Made by a program: the position numbers and the translations under genes. The notes under the pieces were generated by a model. That model saw only the letters and a program-made list of their open reading frames with translations. It was not told the origin of the DNA and did no database searches. From Siderastrea radians (Eukaryota; Cnidaria; Anthozoa; Scleractinia; Rhizangiidae), in NCBI GenBank assembly GCA_964017195.1, contig OZ024894.1, positions 7,867,537 through 7,931,536 on the forward strand: DNA of 64,000 bases, written 5' to 3'. Below, one piece after another: positions 1 through 12,309 of the stretch (positions are counted from its first letter, which is position 1; each line of letters opens with the position of its first letter).

Positions 1-3000
1 TTTTGTGAAAAGTCTTTTAAGTGAGTTCAAATACCTCAGAATACAATCTTACTTTGGAGCGCTTAACGCAGCAAGATAGTTTAGGATAGAGAAAACGAAA
101 AATACAAACAAACAAAATTATGCAAATCAAATACTATTCGTATTTCTATCGTAGAAAAGATATAAAAAAAAAAACATGTTTCTATCGTAGAAACTACATC
201 ATAAAAAACAAACAAATATCTACAAGTAAAAATCTTTCTAAAGTTGGTGAGGATTCCGATTAAAAAAAAATTCGAATCATTCTTACATTGTACCTTAAAC
301 TGAAACACACTTACCCTATTCCTTCTTGAATTCTTCCAATGGCTCTTTAACTTATTCATGCATTTGATGTCAATTCATTTATCGTGCCATGCATAAAAGG
401 GATTCTTAATCTCAATCTTTTTATCTCGTCAGAGACCGTATGACTTATGCTTGTTTCGCCCTTGTTAACGTGGGCAGCAAGGACTAGATAATAAAAAAAA
501 CCCTTATTTTTCCCTTTCGTTCGCATTCGCTGTAACCAAACGTCCGTGCGTTTACGTTCCCACAAAATAGCCCTTGTTAAACGGCAGTTAAGCTTAATAG
601 TCGTTATACGACCAGAAAAGTTCTGGTCCGTCTACTCACTAGGCGAACAACCATAGCTCTTTCTTCTTCGTCAAATCCAAAATCCAAAGCTAAACCAGAA
701 GCTACGAAATTTGTGATGTCACTGTGTGTCAGTCATATTTTTCTTCAACTTGGTTGGTTCATAAAAGAAAGTTGGAATGTTTGGAATTGGCTTCTTTGTG
801 GATCAAACATTAGGGTAAAAGATTATACTTTAACAAAAAGGAAACTATAATAAATAGATTTTGTCTTTTCTTCTTGAAGTTTAAACAAACTCTCCAAACT
901 ATCACAGATTAAAGATCAAACTATGGTGTACACGAATAATACCCGGGGGTACTCCCTAAAGTAGGGTCTTGGCTTATTTTTTAGGTAAAAAGGCACAAGT
1001 TTTGTTCTAGTCATAAGGAAGGAGTATCATTTCGATAAAAACAGTATATTGAAGGGATAAGGACTTTGGACTCAGGGCGGAGCCTCCACGTATGAATCTT
1101 TGTTGAGTACCCTCCCGGAAAAATATGAAGATAAAGTGAAAATTGCAAAATATAGGAGATGTGTTAAATAATTTTAGAAATAGAAAAGCGGAGAAGAGTT
1201 AACTGTAGGAACGTGCTCCAATCAATAACGCAGCCAGGCCTGTTGACGTCACATACCAATGCTCATGGCCCAAGATTGGTCAGTCATCACGTGATTTACA
1301 CTTGTCAGTGCGCTGTTTGTTTGAGACTGGGCACCATGTTGAACTTGCGTATCTTTGCTGTCCTGTGCGGTTTAAAACGCCAAATATTCAATAAGAATAA
1401 GGTGATTATTCTTTACTAGCAAATTACCCAAGTGATTTGTCCCCTGAAAATCTAACGACGAGAAACTTCCTAATCTGTGCTTTTGAATTTTTTTTTCAAC
1501 AGTTAACTCTATTTTCGTCACTTTAAATTACATTTGAAATTTAGCGAGTACTTAAATTAGAAATTAGCAGTTTTATTTGAAATTGCAAAATGTACCAAAT
1601 TATGCTTAAGGTTCAATTTTCTTCCGGTATAGCCTCTATTTGGGGGAAAATATCCTTACACTGCTAGAGAAAAGTGTACTCGTAACCAATGGTATTTTGA
1701 AAAAATCTGAATAAGTAGAGAAACAAGCTACGGGTAACCGTTGATTTCTTTTGTTTTCAATGTTGACTTCAATGTCGATTTCATACTGCTGACTTCAATG
1801 TCAAATCTAAACAAAAACAACCAAACAGAAAAGAAGATTTTAAACTGTTTAAATGAAATGTAATAATGTATTGGAAACGCGGCGTTTACGTTGCGTGTAG
1901 GTTTTACCCAAAACGATATCACGGAATCTATTTTCAAAGCCTTCAAAGAAAACAAAAAACCCTGGAAAATCAAATGGAATTTTCCAGATATATTACAGGT
2001 GGGAAATCTCTTTGAGTTTTCGTTAACTCACTCTATTGTTTGTAGAACAGTAAGTATACACGTTATATCCAAAGTGGCGGGAAAAATGTTGCCTCGATCC
2101 CATCTGCAGAATTCAAAGGGAATTGGCTTAAAACGAGGCAACAAGGGCCAATTAACATGGAGACAAAAGAATAATGTATTTTCCGCCATTTTGGAATAAG
2201 GCGTATACACTTCATACCGTAATGATTCGATCTCGCGCGACCTAGTCAGCGACCCCTTGGCAATAAGCACTCCCCTTTGAATCGGTGTTAATAAACACCC
2301 CCTATCCCATAACAGCCTCTATACCGATAACACCCCCTTTTCAATAAGCCCCCCCCCCACCACCTCTATCCCGATAACAACCCCTATGCTGAAAAGCGTG
2401 ACAACTGTGAATTTCAAAGTGCCTCTTTAACGATGACTACCCCGATGAGATATCGCCGTTGAACCTCTGAACGAAAAACCTGTCAGTATTGTTGCTGTAC
2501 TAGTTTCTTTTATTGTCCATTGGTGTTTTGACACTCTCTACCCTGGGAACAAGAGGTTTTCTCATGTGTGCTTTTGTTGAGTAGTTGTTGGCCAAAGGCC
2601 GACTAGATCGGCTGGAAGGAAGATCAACGATCGGTGCCTTTTTGCCTTTATAAATACATAGACGATATTACACGTTAACGCAAAGATATGAGTTTTATTT
2701 TCGAGTGGTAAAAACATTATTAAAGGTTGAGCGCAACAAATGAGTTAAATTTTGCTTTTTACCGAGAGAAAATATAATTCATATCTTCAAGTCGCCGTGT
2801 AATTTTCTCTTCATTTTATAGATAAGAGTGTGTTTGCACAAAAACAGTGTAAAAGTAAGGATATGGAAAATACGCCACTCGAGTCCCGGATGTGGTTTCG
2901 TATGAGCTATAAGGGTGGTCTATTTTCCACTGAAACACTCTTGTCTATATAACATAAGACAATAAGTTAGAGCGTGGTTGCGTACGCGAAAAACGCCTCT

Positions 3001-3167
3001 GGCACCCAGGGTAGACACTCTCAGATATTAATGTTGAAACAAAATAAGCGTCCTGTCTTCAATACGTGCCCTCGCTTGAGCTCCTAAATGAAATGTGCCT
3101 TGCGCGGTAAACTGAATCATTTACCCTAATGGTCCCTGTATGTTTTTTTAACTCTACAATAATTTAC
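1..3167. other. Left end: no exon resolved
   Basis: The last RFXAP-like exon(s) should lie here or further left, but I could not fix one with confidence. A fragment related to the TIR family at 3410-4376 (motif ACCCGGGGGTACTCCCT) occurs near 940-1000. The rest shows only short ORFs without family resemblance. Confidence 0.6.
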
Positions 3168-3260
3168 CTGAAGCATCTGGAGTAAAAAATCATCCTGCAT
3201 TGTTGGAGCTTGCACTCTTCCTGGCATAATCTGGTTTGGCCAACTTTGTGCCATGACGCC
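3168..3260 (-). CDS. RFXAP: RFXAP-like exon 5
   Basis: 31 codons, phase 0: acceptor TTGAACAG, donor CAG|GTAAAT. Reads GVMAQSWPNQIMPGRVQAP, then MQDDFLLQMLQ. Support is frame and splice signals rather than homology. Confidence 0.65.
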
Positions 3261-6200
3261 CTGTTCAATCAAAGGAGGCACATTTTACTTGCAACCCAGA
3301 TGGTCCAGAGACAGCACCCCAATATCCCCTAACAAGGGATAAATAAAGGGAACTTTGATGGGGTGGGGGGCTGCCATTTTTCCAAAAATATTAGCCGAAT
3401 TAAGGTCAGCTCCCGGGGGTTCTCCTTAATATAGGATATATAGGTATGTGCCGCAGAGTGGGGTATATAGGGTGACCATTTTGCCCCTTTTTGCTATTGA
3501 GATTCCGATGTAATCATTAGATAGGATTCCTTTTTTGAATTAGATAAAATTGCCCCAGATAAACGCCACTTAACGAACTACCCACTAAAGTTAGTGATGT
3601 TATGAAAGAAAAGAAATAAAAACGACCTGTTTACACAGTTCTTAGCTATCGTCATTCCCTTAAATAAGGTGTAATTTTTGGAGTTTGGCCTTTAAAAAGG
3701 GTATCAATTTTGGAATTTTTGATCTTTAAATACGGTCAAGGTTTAAGAACCTTTCCAGCACAAATTAAGCTATTGTAAATTGAGGGGGTACCTCCCCCCC
3801 GGGATGGGGGGGGGATCAGCTGCTCCTCAGCTGTCAGCACCACCCTCTTATTGAACGTGAGCTACCACATTAGGTGTTACTGGTGAAGTTCCACTTAGGC
3901 CGTGGGCAGCCAACCTTGTCAAAGCATAACCCACTTTCTGTAGCATGGAGATACCCGAGGCCTGGGGAGGGGCAAACTCCCTGAAAATTTGGGTCGGGGT
4001 GTGTGGTGCACTTCTTGAAACCCTTGCCATATTTCAGACCAAAATATGTGATTTTCCCTACCCTATTTCAGACCTTACCCAAAATTTGATACCTAATTTC
4101 AGACTTGCATGATCGAAGCTAACCAGGAACTGCTTTGGTTTGCATAAACATTTGAGAAGGGCTTCAGATTCCCCATATTAATAAAAATGCACTTCTCGAG
4201 AGACGACAACAAATTCCAGACCAGAATGCACAAACTTTACCCTACAGTGTATTTCAGACCAAAATGGTCCAAATCTATACCCTATTTCAGACTAAAAAGG
4301 CTCAAAAACCATACCCTTTGGTGGCACACATACCTATGTAGCTTATCAATTTAAAGGAATACTCCCCTCCCCCTGGAGGATACAAGCAGTATTATTTCTC
4401 CAGGATGTTAGTCCTTCACAGGGTGATCCTGGAATGTTCCATCTTTTATTTGCACCCCCCCCCCCTCCCTCTGGATGGCAGGAATCCAAACCCTCAAATT
4501 TTTGTCAGCATCCTTTGAAGAAAAAAATCTCAATGATTCATATTTTGGAAGCACATAAATTGAAAAAAATCTGTGACTTTCAACTAGGTGAATCCAAACC
4601 TAAGCAAAAACTGGACATCACTAGGGGAGGTATGGATAAAGAATTGAACGTTCCCTCAGGTTCAGTATCCATGTATGTGGCTGGGTATAGAGAGAAAATG
4701 TAGAGCAAATGTGGAGCAAATTGGCCAAGAAGAAATTTAAATTCCAGTGTACAGTAACAGCTAATTTAGAATATCTTACCTGGATCTTTTGAGGAGCTGG
4801 TGTTGGCCCTGAAGAGGTAATCTGGCCATTAGACAGTGACATTGCCTGGCTTAAGTTCATGAGAGGAAAGTTCCCTGGATTCTGTTGTACCATTCCTACG
4901 ACAGCACCAAGGTTGCTTCCAGTAGTTGCTGGACTTGATGTACAAGGTGCCATCAAGCTTGGATACAACTCCCTTTGATGATCTCCTTGGGAAGATGCGT
5001 TCCTACTTGGCAGGTTCACCTTTTGCATAATTTGGTATGATGCATTTTGCTGCAACCTAGTCTTCACACTTTGCATTGCCTTAGAGTCAAGTATTACAAA
5101 ATTATTTCCATCAGCACTTGACATTTCCTTACCAGCTCCTAAACTGGGCTGGAGCTGGTTGGATGAGGTTACAGTGGATGTTACAATGCTCCCAGAGGGG
5201 TCCCCCGAGAGATCTTTCAACGTGTTATCTATGCAAATTTTGGCATAGCCACCTGTATTAGTAACACTGCTTAGAGAGTTTGCCTGATAACTAAATATGG
5301 AATCAATCTTTGGAAACTGCTGAATGGTCATTGACAAAGGCTGAATAGGTACCACTTGGTGTGAGCCATTAGGAGCCTGGGAATTTTGTCCACTGATATA
5401 AGATCCATTGTTCATTCCCAAAGCAGGCGAAGTATTAACTCCTGTATACAAAGTTTTTGTCACGAAGCCTGAGGAAGGAACCAGTTGTTTTGAGGTAGTG
5501 TCCATGTTTCCTGAAAAGTTAATATTGTTTCCCATCCTGGCATCTTTTGATGTAACAGCTTTCCCAGCACTCTTTTTACTCTGGTGTGATTTTTTAGGAG
5601 TTTTTGTTGCTTTGGAATTTGACTTATCTGTGACACCATCTTCAGTTGACAGGGAAGAAACCTCAGACACAACTGACTCTGAAAAAAAAAAGATTACATT
5701 ATGTGGTTCCAGAAAACATCCATACCCCCACCACAGAGGGTCATTGGAAATCTCGAGGGGGAGGGTGGTCTTAAAGGCCAAAATTTTTAAAGGAACGTAT
5801 GAGCCTAAACTGGAATTTCCGGAGTGGTGGAGGGTTCCAAACAGAAAAAAAAACCTCTGTGGGGGAAGTATGGATATTTTCTGGAATACCCAATTTATTC
5901 AGTTGAGGACACTTAACATGGAACACCCCCTCCCCTAACTGTTTCCCTTGTTTCTGTTACCTGTTCCCAGCCCTGTGAGAAAAAAAGTCCTGATTGCATT
6001 CTTGTTTGCCTCTGCCAGTAGATTAAACGTTTACTATTTAACCCGAACACCCTGTGAAATGGCTTGGAAATTAGCTTATTTCTCCCATTAATGGTTTCAC
6101 AATGTGATTGAAAAACTTTGATCCTATGATGACAATTTTGTCAACAGCAACATTGGTAGTGTTGAATTTGTGACGAATGGATTTCAAACCACAGCCAACT

Positions 6201-9200
6201 CAAATGCCCTCCAACAAATGTAATTGCCTTTCCTGGATAAACAATTTTCCCCATACTAGTTACTTCAATTCTAGTTCTGTTGGACAACAAAGGGAACACT
6301 GCTGCTGTGGGAAGAGACCTCTGCTGAGGCCCTCAAGCTGAAGCTGGTGGCAGGGGTTTGTGACAACAGATAGCAGTGCAAGATAGGAGCATTCAAAGGT
6401 GGTTGCTATGGTAATATGTCACAATGTTGGTGACAGACAGCTTCACTGGGCAGGGATGGGCAGGGATGGAGGGGAATTATGGTCAGTTGCCAAGGAACAA
6501 CATTCTTAGGCTTTTGTGGATCCAACACCCTAAGGACCTGGCTAAATAGGAAACGTTGTGGAAACGTCGTTTCCTGTAATGTTTCCAGGGTGGCTAAACA
6601 AGGAGGAAGCATAAGAAATGTTTGGCTGCTCACGTGGCTAAACTAGAAAACATTGTGTCGCAAGCAAACTGCAACACATGCGCAGAGCTAAGAAACCTTT
6701 CAGGAGCAGCACTAGAAACTAGTAGAAATGTTTCCTAGGTGGCTAAACTGGGAAACATTTGTTTCGGAACCAAATTTACATCTGGGAAGCAAGAATGTTT
6801 TGGACCTTATTTAAAATCGGTTTCATACATCTGGGAAGCAAGATTTTGCATCTGCAACATTATGTTTCTTGTGTGGCTAAGCTGGAAAGCATTTGCATTC
6901 ACAACAGTGTTTCCTAGTTTAGCCAGGCTCTAAGAGATACTGAGCTTAATGGGTTGAACTAGCAATGATGGGTGGCACTCAGCTAATGACTGAGGTCCTG
7001 GGGGTCAGATGCTTCTTTTGAATCGCACTTCTTAGTTCTTAGATTTACACTTAAGGATGTTCGCGCCAATTGTTTCTGCGCATCACTTCGTGATGGCATG
7101 CCACGTCATGCATTGAGCGCGCGCGCTGTTGAAGAAATGTGGAGATATATAGCACTAGTGGGCACTTTAATATCTATGCACGGGTTTAACTCTCTTAAAT
7201 GTTCGGTGACCCCATATTTTCTTTTGATAGATCACTTTCTTTGTCAATTATCTACGTTTTGTGAAAAATTAAAGAAAATCTGTATTGTAGGAGTTTAATT
7301 TTTTTCAACTTTTCTGCCCTCGCATCATTGAATTCTACTATTATTGAAGCTGTACGGTGTTCGTTAAAGTCGATCTTAGAGGTTGAATTTAACTAAAAGG
7401 ATGACACCGGTTCAAATTATTTACTTAACAGACCCACTTAAGCAAAATTTGACTAAGAAAGTGGGTCTACAGCGAATCATTTTTAATATTTTTCAACTAA
7501 CAAGCACTGAGGCCATGTCGAGTTACGAGGGCCGATTTGTCAAAATTGGGGTAGTTTTTGACGCGCTTTATTTCGAAAACGAAGTCAGTGACCCCCCAAC
7601 TTTTTTCCATTTCTGACATAGGTAACTCATTATCTGACTGTAGCCAAAGTATGAAAAAAATCTGTATTGTAGAAGTTTTTCGAGCAAACGTCCTTAATGC
7701 CACAGTTGACTGACTACTAAACCAAACTGCTAGATGTTACTACATTTTCAATAACACAGAACTATTAAGTTCAAATCCCAAATAGTGATTGTATTATAAA
7801 ATGCCGTCAAGCAAAATTGAAACAAACAACTGCCAAAAAATATGAAGGGACAACACAATTAGCACTTGACCAATCAAAACCCATGCAGGCATGATTGTAA
7901 CCGAACAGTTTTTGAACCCAAAAAGCTAAGGGTGGATTTATCAGCAGTACATGGATATTTATCATTGTAGCATTAGCCTGTGCAAAGTACCTTTTGTTTT
8001 TAACCCTAAAAACAACAGAAAAGCACTATAACAAGTGTCGGATGGGCAAATGCTTTTTTTTGTTTTCCTGAGACATCCATTATTAATGGTAGTGTGAAAC
8101 ACATTTGTTACTCGAAGTTTACACTTCTGTGTTCACACATAATTTGTGTGTAGGCTGGAGTACAGGTGGCGGGGGGGAGGGTGGTAAGGGACAGAAAGCT
8201 GTGGAGTGCCCCTGGACAGACCAATTTTGCTTGCAGTAAAATGCTGTTTCGCTTGGAGGAGAAAGCAAAAAGCGTCTTGCATGAGTGTATTAATTACCTT
8301 GATCTTTAGCCTCTTTCGGTTCTTGTTCCTTCTTAATTTTTCTTTCTTGAATTTCTTTGATCTTATCTTGTTTCACTTTCTGTTGGTGTGCCCTTAACAC
8401 CTGGATGACTTTTTCAGATTGTAACAATTCCTTTTAGAAAACAAATCAAAACAAATAATTATTATATTATTATTTTAATGCTTATTTCGTCACAACAACG
8501 ATGCGTATTGATCGATATCCCTCATTTTGTTTGTTAAAGAGAAACTCCACTGTTGTCTCAAATTGACGTTAAATTTTGGAGATAAAACCGGAATTTCCAA
8601 AAAAACTGGACATGAATACCACCAGACCTATTTTCTCTTTTGAATTTCCAGTGCACTGGCATTTTGAGTTTTAATGACATCAACTACGGGGCACCCATAT
8701 TGTTGCATACAAGAAAGTTGCCTCTTAAAGATAGTGGCAACCATATTCAAAATGGCACCATGCTGGAAATACAAAAGTGAGAAAAGGCAGAGCTCTCAAG
8801 TGTCACGCATTGAACGTGAGACTCACGCAAACGAATGCAATCTTACGCTCTCACGCTAAAACTATTATTTCTTAGACATTCAAGATTTTTGATTTAAACG
8901 GTTCATTTTGAGGCAGAAAATTGCTGCTTAAGATAAGTGAATGCTTAATGAACCATCATCCTGGGAATAATTCACTCCATGCTCCCCTTGTACCGGCTTT
9001 GAACGCTTTCCAACAGTGGAAATTCTCCTGCAGAGCCAGCCTGTCAGAGTGACAGCATGTAGACTGAAGAAACTCCCGTTATTCAGCATTGTGACATGTT
9101 AATTTGACTTCTGGATAAGTGAGAATGTTAAGAAAGAGTTGATATTAATCCAATTAAAAGAAAAATCTGGGTCACACTTCCACTCAGAATAAAGGAAAAC

Positions 9201-12200
9201 ATGTCTTAGCTACTTCATTTTTCCAAAATTTTCTGGGGGAGCATCCCAGACCCCATACAAAGGTGATGCCTTCAGTGTCACAATAGACGGCTACACTGTC
9301 AAAAATCTCACTCTTTGGCAACAAATCAACTTGAGAGCTCTGAAAAGGTGATATTCATATCTAGCTTTTTGGTACACTGAAACTTTCTTTCCACTTTGTA
9401 ACTTAAAGAATTGAAATTTAGACTACATTTCCAACAATTTAACATCAATTTCTTGTAACAGTGGAGATTTCCTTTGCAACTACTGAAAGCGTGAGTCTGT
9501 ACGAGGGGCAGATGCAGGAGTTAAATTTCTGTATTCTGCAAAAAAAAAAAACATTCAACACTTGGATGGGATGCTTTTTAGTCCAGTGCTTTCAATAACC
9601 ACCGGTGCCCGACGAAAAGTGTTGGCTATTTTGCTCAGAGAAGTCAGCTACTTTTTCCCTAAATTGAAGTAAATAAAGAAAGATTCTTTCAAATGCCTTG
9701 TTGCAGTCGTTTACTCTACTCAAACCAGCTAGCTACTTCAAATTTTATTGAAACCCCTGCCAGTCCATTACAGGGATGCTCCTACCATTTTGTAAAGTTT
9801 CTCTTGGACAACAGACCGCTAGCTTCCATTTATAAACCTTCAGATCAAAAATTGGCCTCCTTTGGCCACTCATGCGCATTAATTGCCCGCCACAGCACAA
9901 CACACCCCTCATCTAAGGTTACTAGGTTTGGTTTAACGTTCTCATAGTATGCACATAATGCTGTTCTTGCCCTCGTGGTTTTCTTTCCCATACGCCCAAT
10001 TTTAGAGATATTTACACTGGTGAGGTGGCAGTGAAGTTAATTTCTTTTCCTGATGTAGCCTGTTTCCATTTCTTCAGGACTAGAAATAAACTTTTCTCAT
10101 GGCCAAAAAAACAAGTTGTGTTGTTGTTGGGTTGTTGGTGATGTGGGGGGGGGGGGGGAGGGAGGTGGGGGTGGGGGTATGGCCACTAATATTACTAGAT
10201 ATAGATCTCCATGTCTCATAATGGGAAGCCCCACCTGCTTAAACCCCCAGGAACCCTTACCAGTTGCTTTTGAGCCAACACCTGTTGTAACATGCTTGCA
10301 TACTTCTGTTCCATCAGACACTTCTCCTCAGCAAGCTGATTCTCAATAGACTCACTAGGCATTTCCTAAATAAATTATTAAACAATTCAATTGCTGTGCA
10401 AATACTGCATTTGAGAACAGCAGTTTTTGATATAGAACTTCATTAGAAGTATGGTACTGCTCAAAAGTATGTCACCAGTTGCGTCTCATTTCTTGCACTA
10501 CATGAATCACATTATGTGAGAGGGTGGTAACTTAATTTTGAGCAGTACTATGGCCAGTGAACATGCTATGACATAGCTGTTTTAAGATTGGACGTAATCA
10601 AAAAATGTCATTTTTTTTTATATTTGGCTTATTAAACAGTACTTAAATTAATAACTATTCATGATTGGAAAGTCTACACAGGACATTACACAGTGATAAT
10701 ACTTTAATTGTTGTAAACTACAGCCGACTCCCGATAACTCAAACCTTCAAGGGAAATCAAAAAAGGTTTGAGTTATCGGGAGTTTGAGTTATTGGGGGAT
10801 GGATTTCCTGCTAACACCACTGATCACATGTATTCTCACAGGAAAAACTGCCACATTTTGTGTACCAAAACACCAGAAAACTAAAGAAATTGACACAGAG
10901 GACATATAGGCACTTCAAAACTACACTGCTACTCAAATAAATTCAGTGTTCTGGAGAATGTTTTGTCTCATTATACTTTGACAAATGAGGTTTGAGTTAT
11001 CAAGGGTAAAATTGTAAAGAAAATTACCTGAAGGGAATAGAAATTCAGTTCAAGTTAGCGGAAGGTTCGAGTTATCGAGGGTTCGAGTTATTGAGGGTAA
11101 AATTCCAGTAAACGTAAGGAGCAAATCCAGGGGAAATCAATTTTGGTTCGAGTTAGCGCGAGCTTCGAGTTACCGAGGGCACGAGTTACAGGGAGTCAAA
11201 TGTACTTCTTGGAAGTTTAATTAATGCCGTGTTACATTGATTTTTGCCTAAAGTTTACTTAAGAAAAGCATCACATGGAATGTAGGGGCCACACAGCCAG
11301 TCCTTAACTCTGGTTTCCTTTTGTAAAGGAGAATGAATTTTTTATGTTGCATTTTACTTTGTCCCTAAAAATGTGAGCCTAGGTACTGCTTTTAAGGAGT
11401 AAAAAAAATATATAAAAATAACTTTAAAATAATTTAAGGCCATTAAAATGCACACAAATGAATTTTACTAGCCAAGAATGAAATCATCATTCCCATCTGG
11501 TGTTTTGATTATTTCACTTAATAGATTTAAGTGTTCTTATGAGCAGATGTGGAAAAAATATCTTCATTCTCAATTCCTTTGACAACGAAGTAATCTGATT
11601 TATGGTAATGGAGGAATGGAGGGAAGGGAACACATGCCCTTTCAGGAGATCGTAGTCCTAAGAACCAACATCACCGTCCTTTTATGCTCAAAGGGATTGT
11701 TAACTTAAATCCTGAAAACTAAACGTAGCAAAAATCAAACAAATAAACGAGAGTACATTTCCATTGGGAATTTACATTCCAAACGCATTCGCCAACATAG
11801 CAGATATAAGTTTGACGGATATTATTTCAGCATTCCAAGATCTGCAGCTCAAAACACTTGGTTAAATAACCAAGAAGGAGTTATAAATGCTTAATAAACT
11901 TTAGAACGAAACCTGTTAAATACCGCTTTTGAATTGAAAGGATAAAATGTTTACGGGTGTCAAAACAATAGCAATGGCAAAATGGAAATGCCCTTGACAA
12001 AGACATGTGACTTGTGTTGAATGTGAAGCGTTTTGAGGTAGAAATATGCCTTTCTATCAAATAAAATTCTCCGCAAGTTAAGCACATTTCATGATTGATT
12101 GTTTAAAAGAATCTTGAGAAATATCACTTAATACTTACTTCAGAACCGTGAGCCTTGCGTTTCTTTTTCTTGTTGTAATTCTGCTTGTATTTATTGTTCC

Positions 12201-12309
12201 TGTGCTTGCGACACAAAGCCGTGCGTGAGCCGACCGTGATTTCATGGCAGCCCTCTATTTGGCATTTTTTGGAGGTTTTCCGCGCGGGGTCCAACGCTGC
12301 ACTTTCCAT
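3168..12309 (-). CDS. RFXAP: RFXAP-like subunit of the RFX transcription-factor complex (3' end unresolved)
   Basis: Exons in order: 12309-12139, 10365-10261, 8430-8298, 5678-4780, 3260-3168. All junctions have AG/GT and matching phase (0, 0, 1, 0), giving 467 codons so far. RFXAP is a nuclear adaptor that, with RFX5 and RFXANK in vertebrates, binds X-box promoters. Two conserved blocks are present. The N-terminal C-x4-C...C-x2-H block (Cys16, Cys21, Cys33, His36) is followed by a basic YKQNYNKKKKRK stretch. The helical MLQQVLAQKQLELLQSEKVI block corresponds to the RFXANK-binding C-terminus of vertebrate RFXAP. The vertebrate protein ends just after this block; here about 330 or more Ser/Gln/Asn-rich residues follow, and the long vertebrate N-terminal region is missing. 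The terminal exon was not found and may lie at 1-3167 or beyond. Confidence 0.82.
3410..4376. mobile_element. Non-autonomous TIR element in or near the RFXAP-like gene
   Basis: The left arm (3410-3452, with TATAGGTATGTGCC) and the right arm (4321-4376, with GGCACACATACCTATGTAG) are inverted copies ending in CCCGGGGG-type and CCCCCTGG-type sequence. The interior has repeated TATTTCAGACC motifs (4050-4310) and no transposase ORF. Confidence 0.65.
4780..5678 (-). CDS. RFXAP: RFXAP-like exon 4: Ser/Asn/Gln-rich extension
   Basis: About 300 codons of low-complexity Ser, Asn, Gln and Thr, with a basic patch KATKTPKKSHQSKKSAGK near the start. No known domain is visible; it resembles an activation-type or disordered region. 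Acceptor TTTTTTTTTCAG; donor CAG|GTAAGA. Confidence 0.78.
6537..6928. mobile_element. MITE-like TIR element in RFXAP-like intron 3
   Basis: Begins CCTGGCTAAATAGGAAACG and ends with the inverse (TTTCCTAGTTTAGCCAGG). The interior repeats GTGGCTAAACT and GAAACATT motifs several times. No coding capacity. Confidence 0.65.
8298..8430 (-). CDS. RFXAP: RFXAP-like exon 3: second half of helical domain
   Basis: 44 codons plus one base. Reads ELLQSEKVIQVLRAHQQKVK, then a Lys/Glu-rich coiled-coil-like stretch. Donor CAA G|GTAATT, phase 1. Confidence 0.85.
10144..10178. repeat. G-rich run in RFXAP-like intron 2
   Basis: A 35-bp tract of almost pure G on the plus strand (C-rich in the transcript) with several GGGG runs, capable in principle of G-quadruplex formation. 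Confidence 0.6.
10261..10365 (-). CDS. RFXAP: RFXAP-like exon 2: first half of helical domain
   Basis: 35 codons, phase 0 at both ends. Acceptor TTATTTAG, donor CTG|GTAAGG. Ends in EQKYASMLQQVLAQKQL, aligning with the LLEQVLNQKRL segment of vertebrate RFXAP. Confidence 0.85.
10719..11204. mobile_element. MITE-like TIR element in RFXAP-like intron 1
   Basis: The ends are inverted: TACAGCCGACTCCCGATAAC and GTTACAGGGAGTCAAATGTA. The interior carries many degenerate copies of GGTTCGAGTTATCGAGGG. No transposase. Confidence 0.7.
12139..12309 (-). CDS. RFXAP: RFXAP-like exon 1: Cys/His block and basic region
   Basis: 57 codons from the ATG at 12309. Contains KKCQIEGCHE, then ALCRKHRNNKYKQNYNKKKK, the signature by which I recognise the family. 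Donor GAA|GTAAGT, phase 0. No upstream in-frame Met is close, so this start is natural. Confidence 0.88.

Noticed and set aside
356..565. Minus-strand ORF considered as the last RFXAP-like exon
   Set aside because: No acceptor of the required phase and no continuity with exon 5; left unresolved.
5408..5938. 176-codon plus-strand ORF
   Set aside because: Antisense to RFXAP-like exon 4 and running into intronic repeat.
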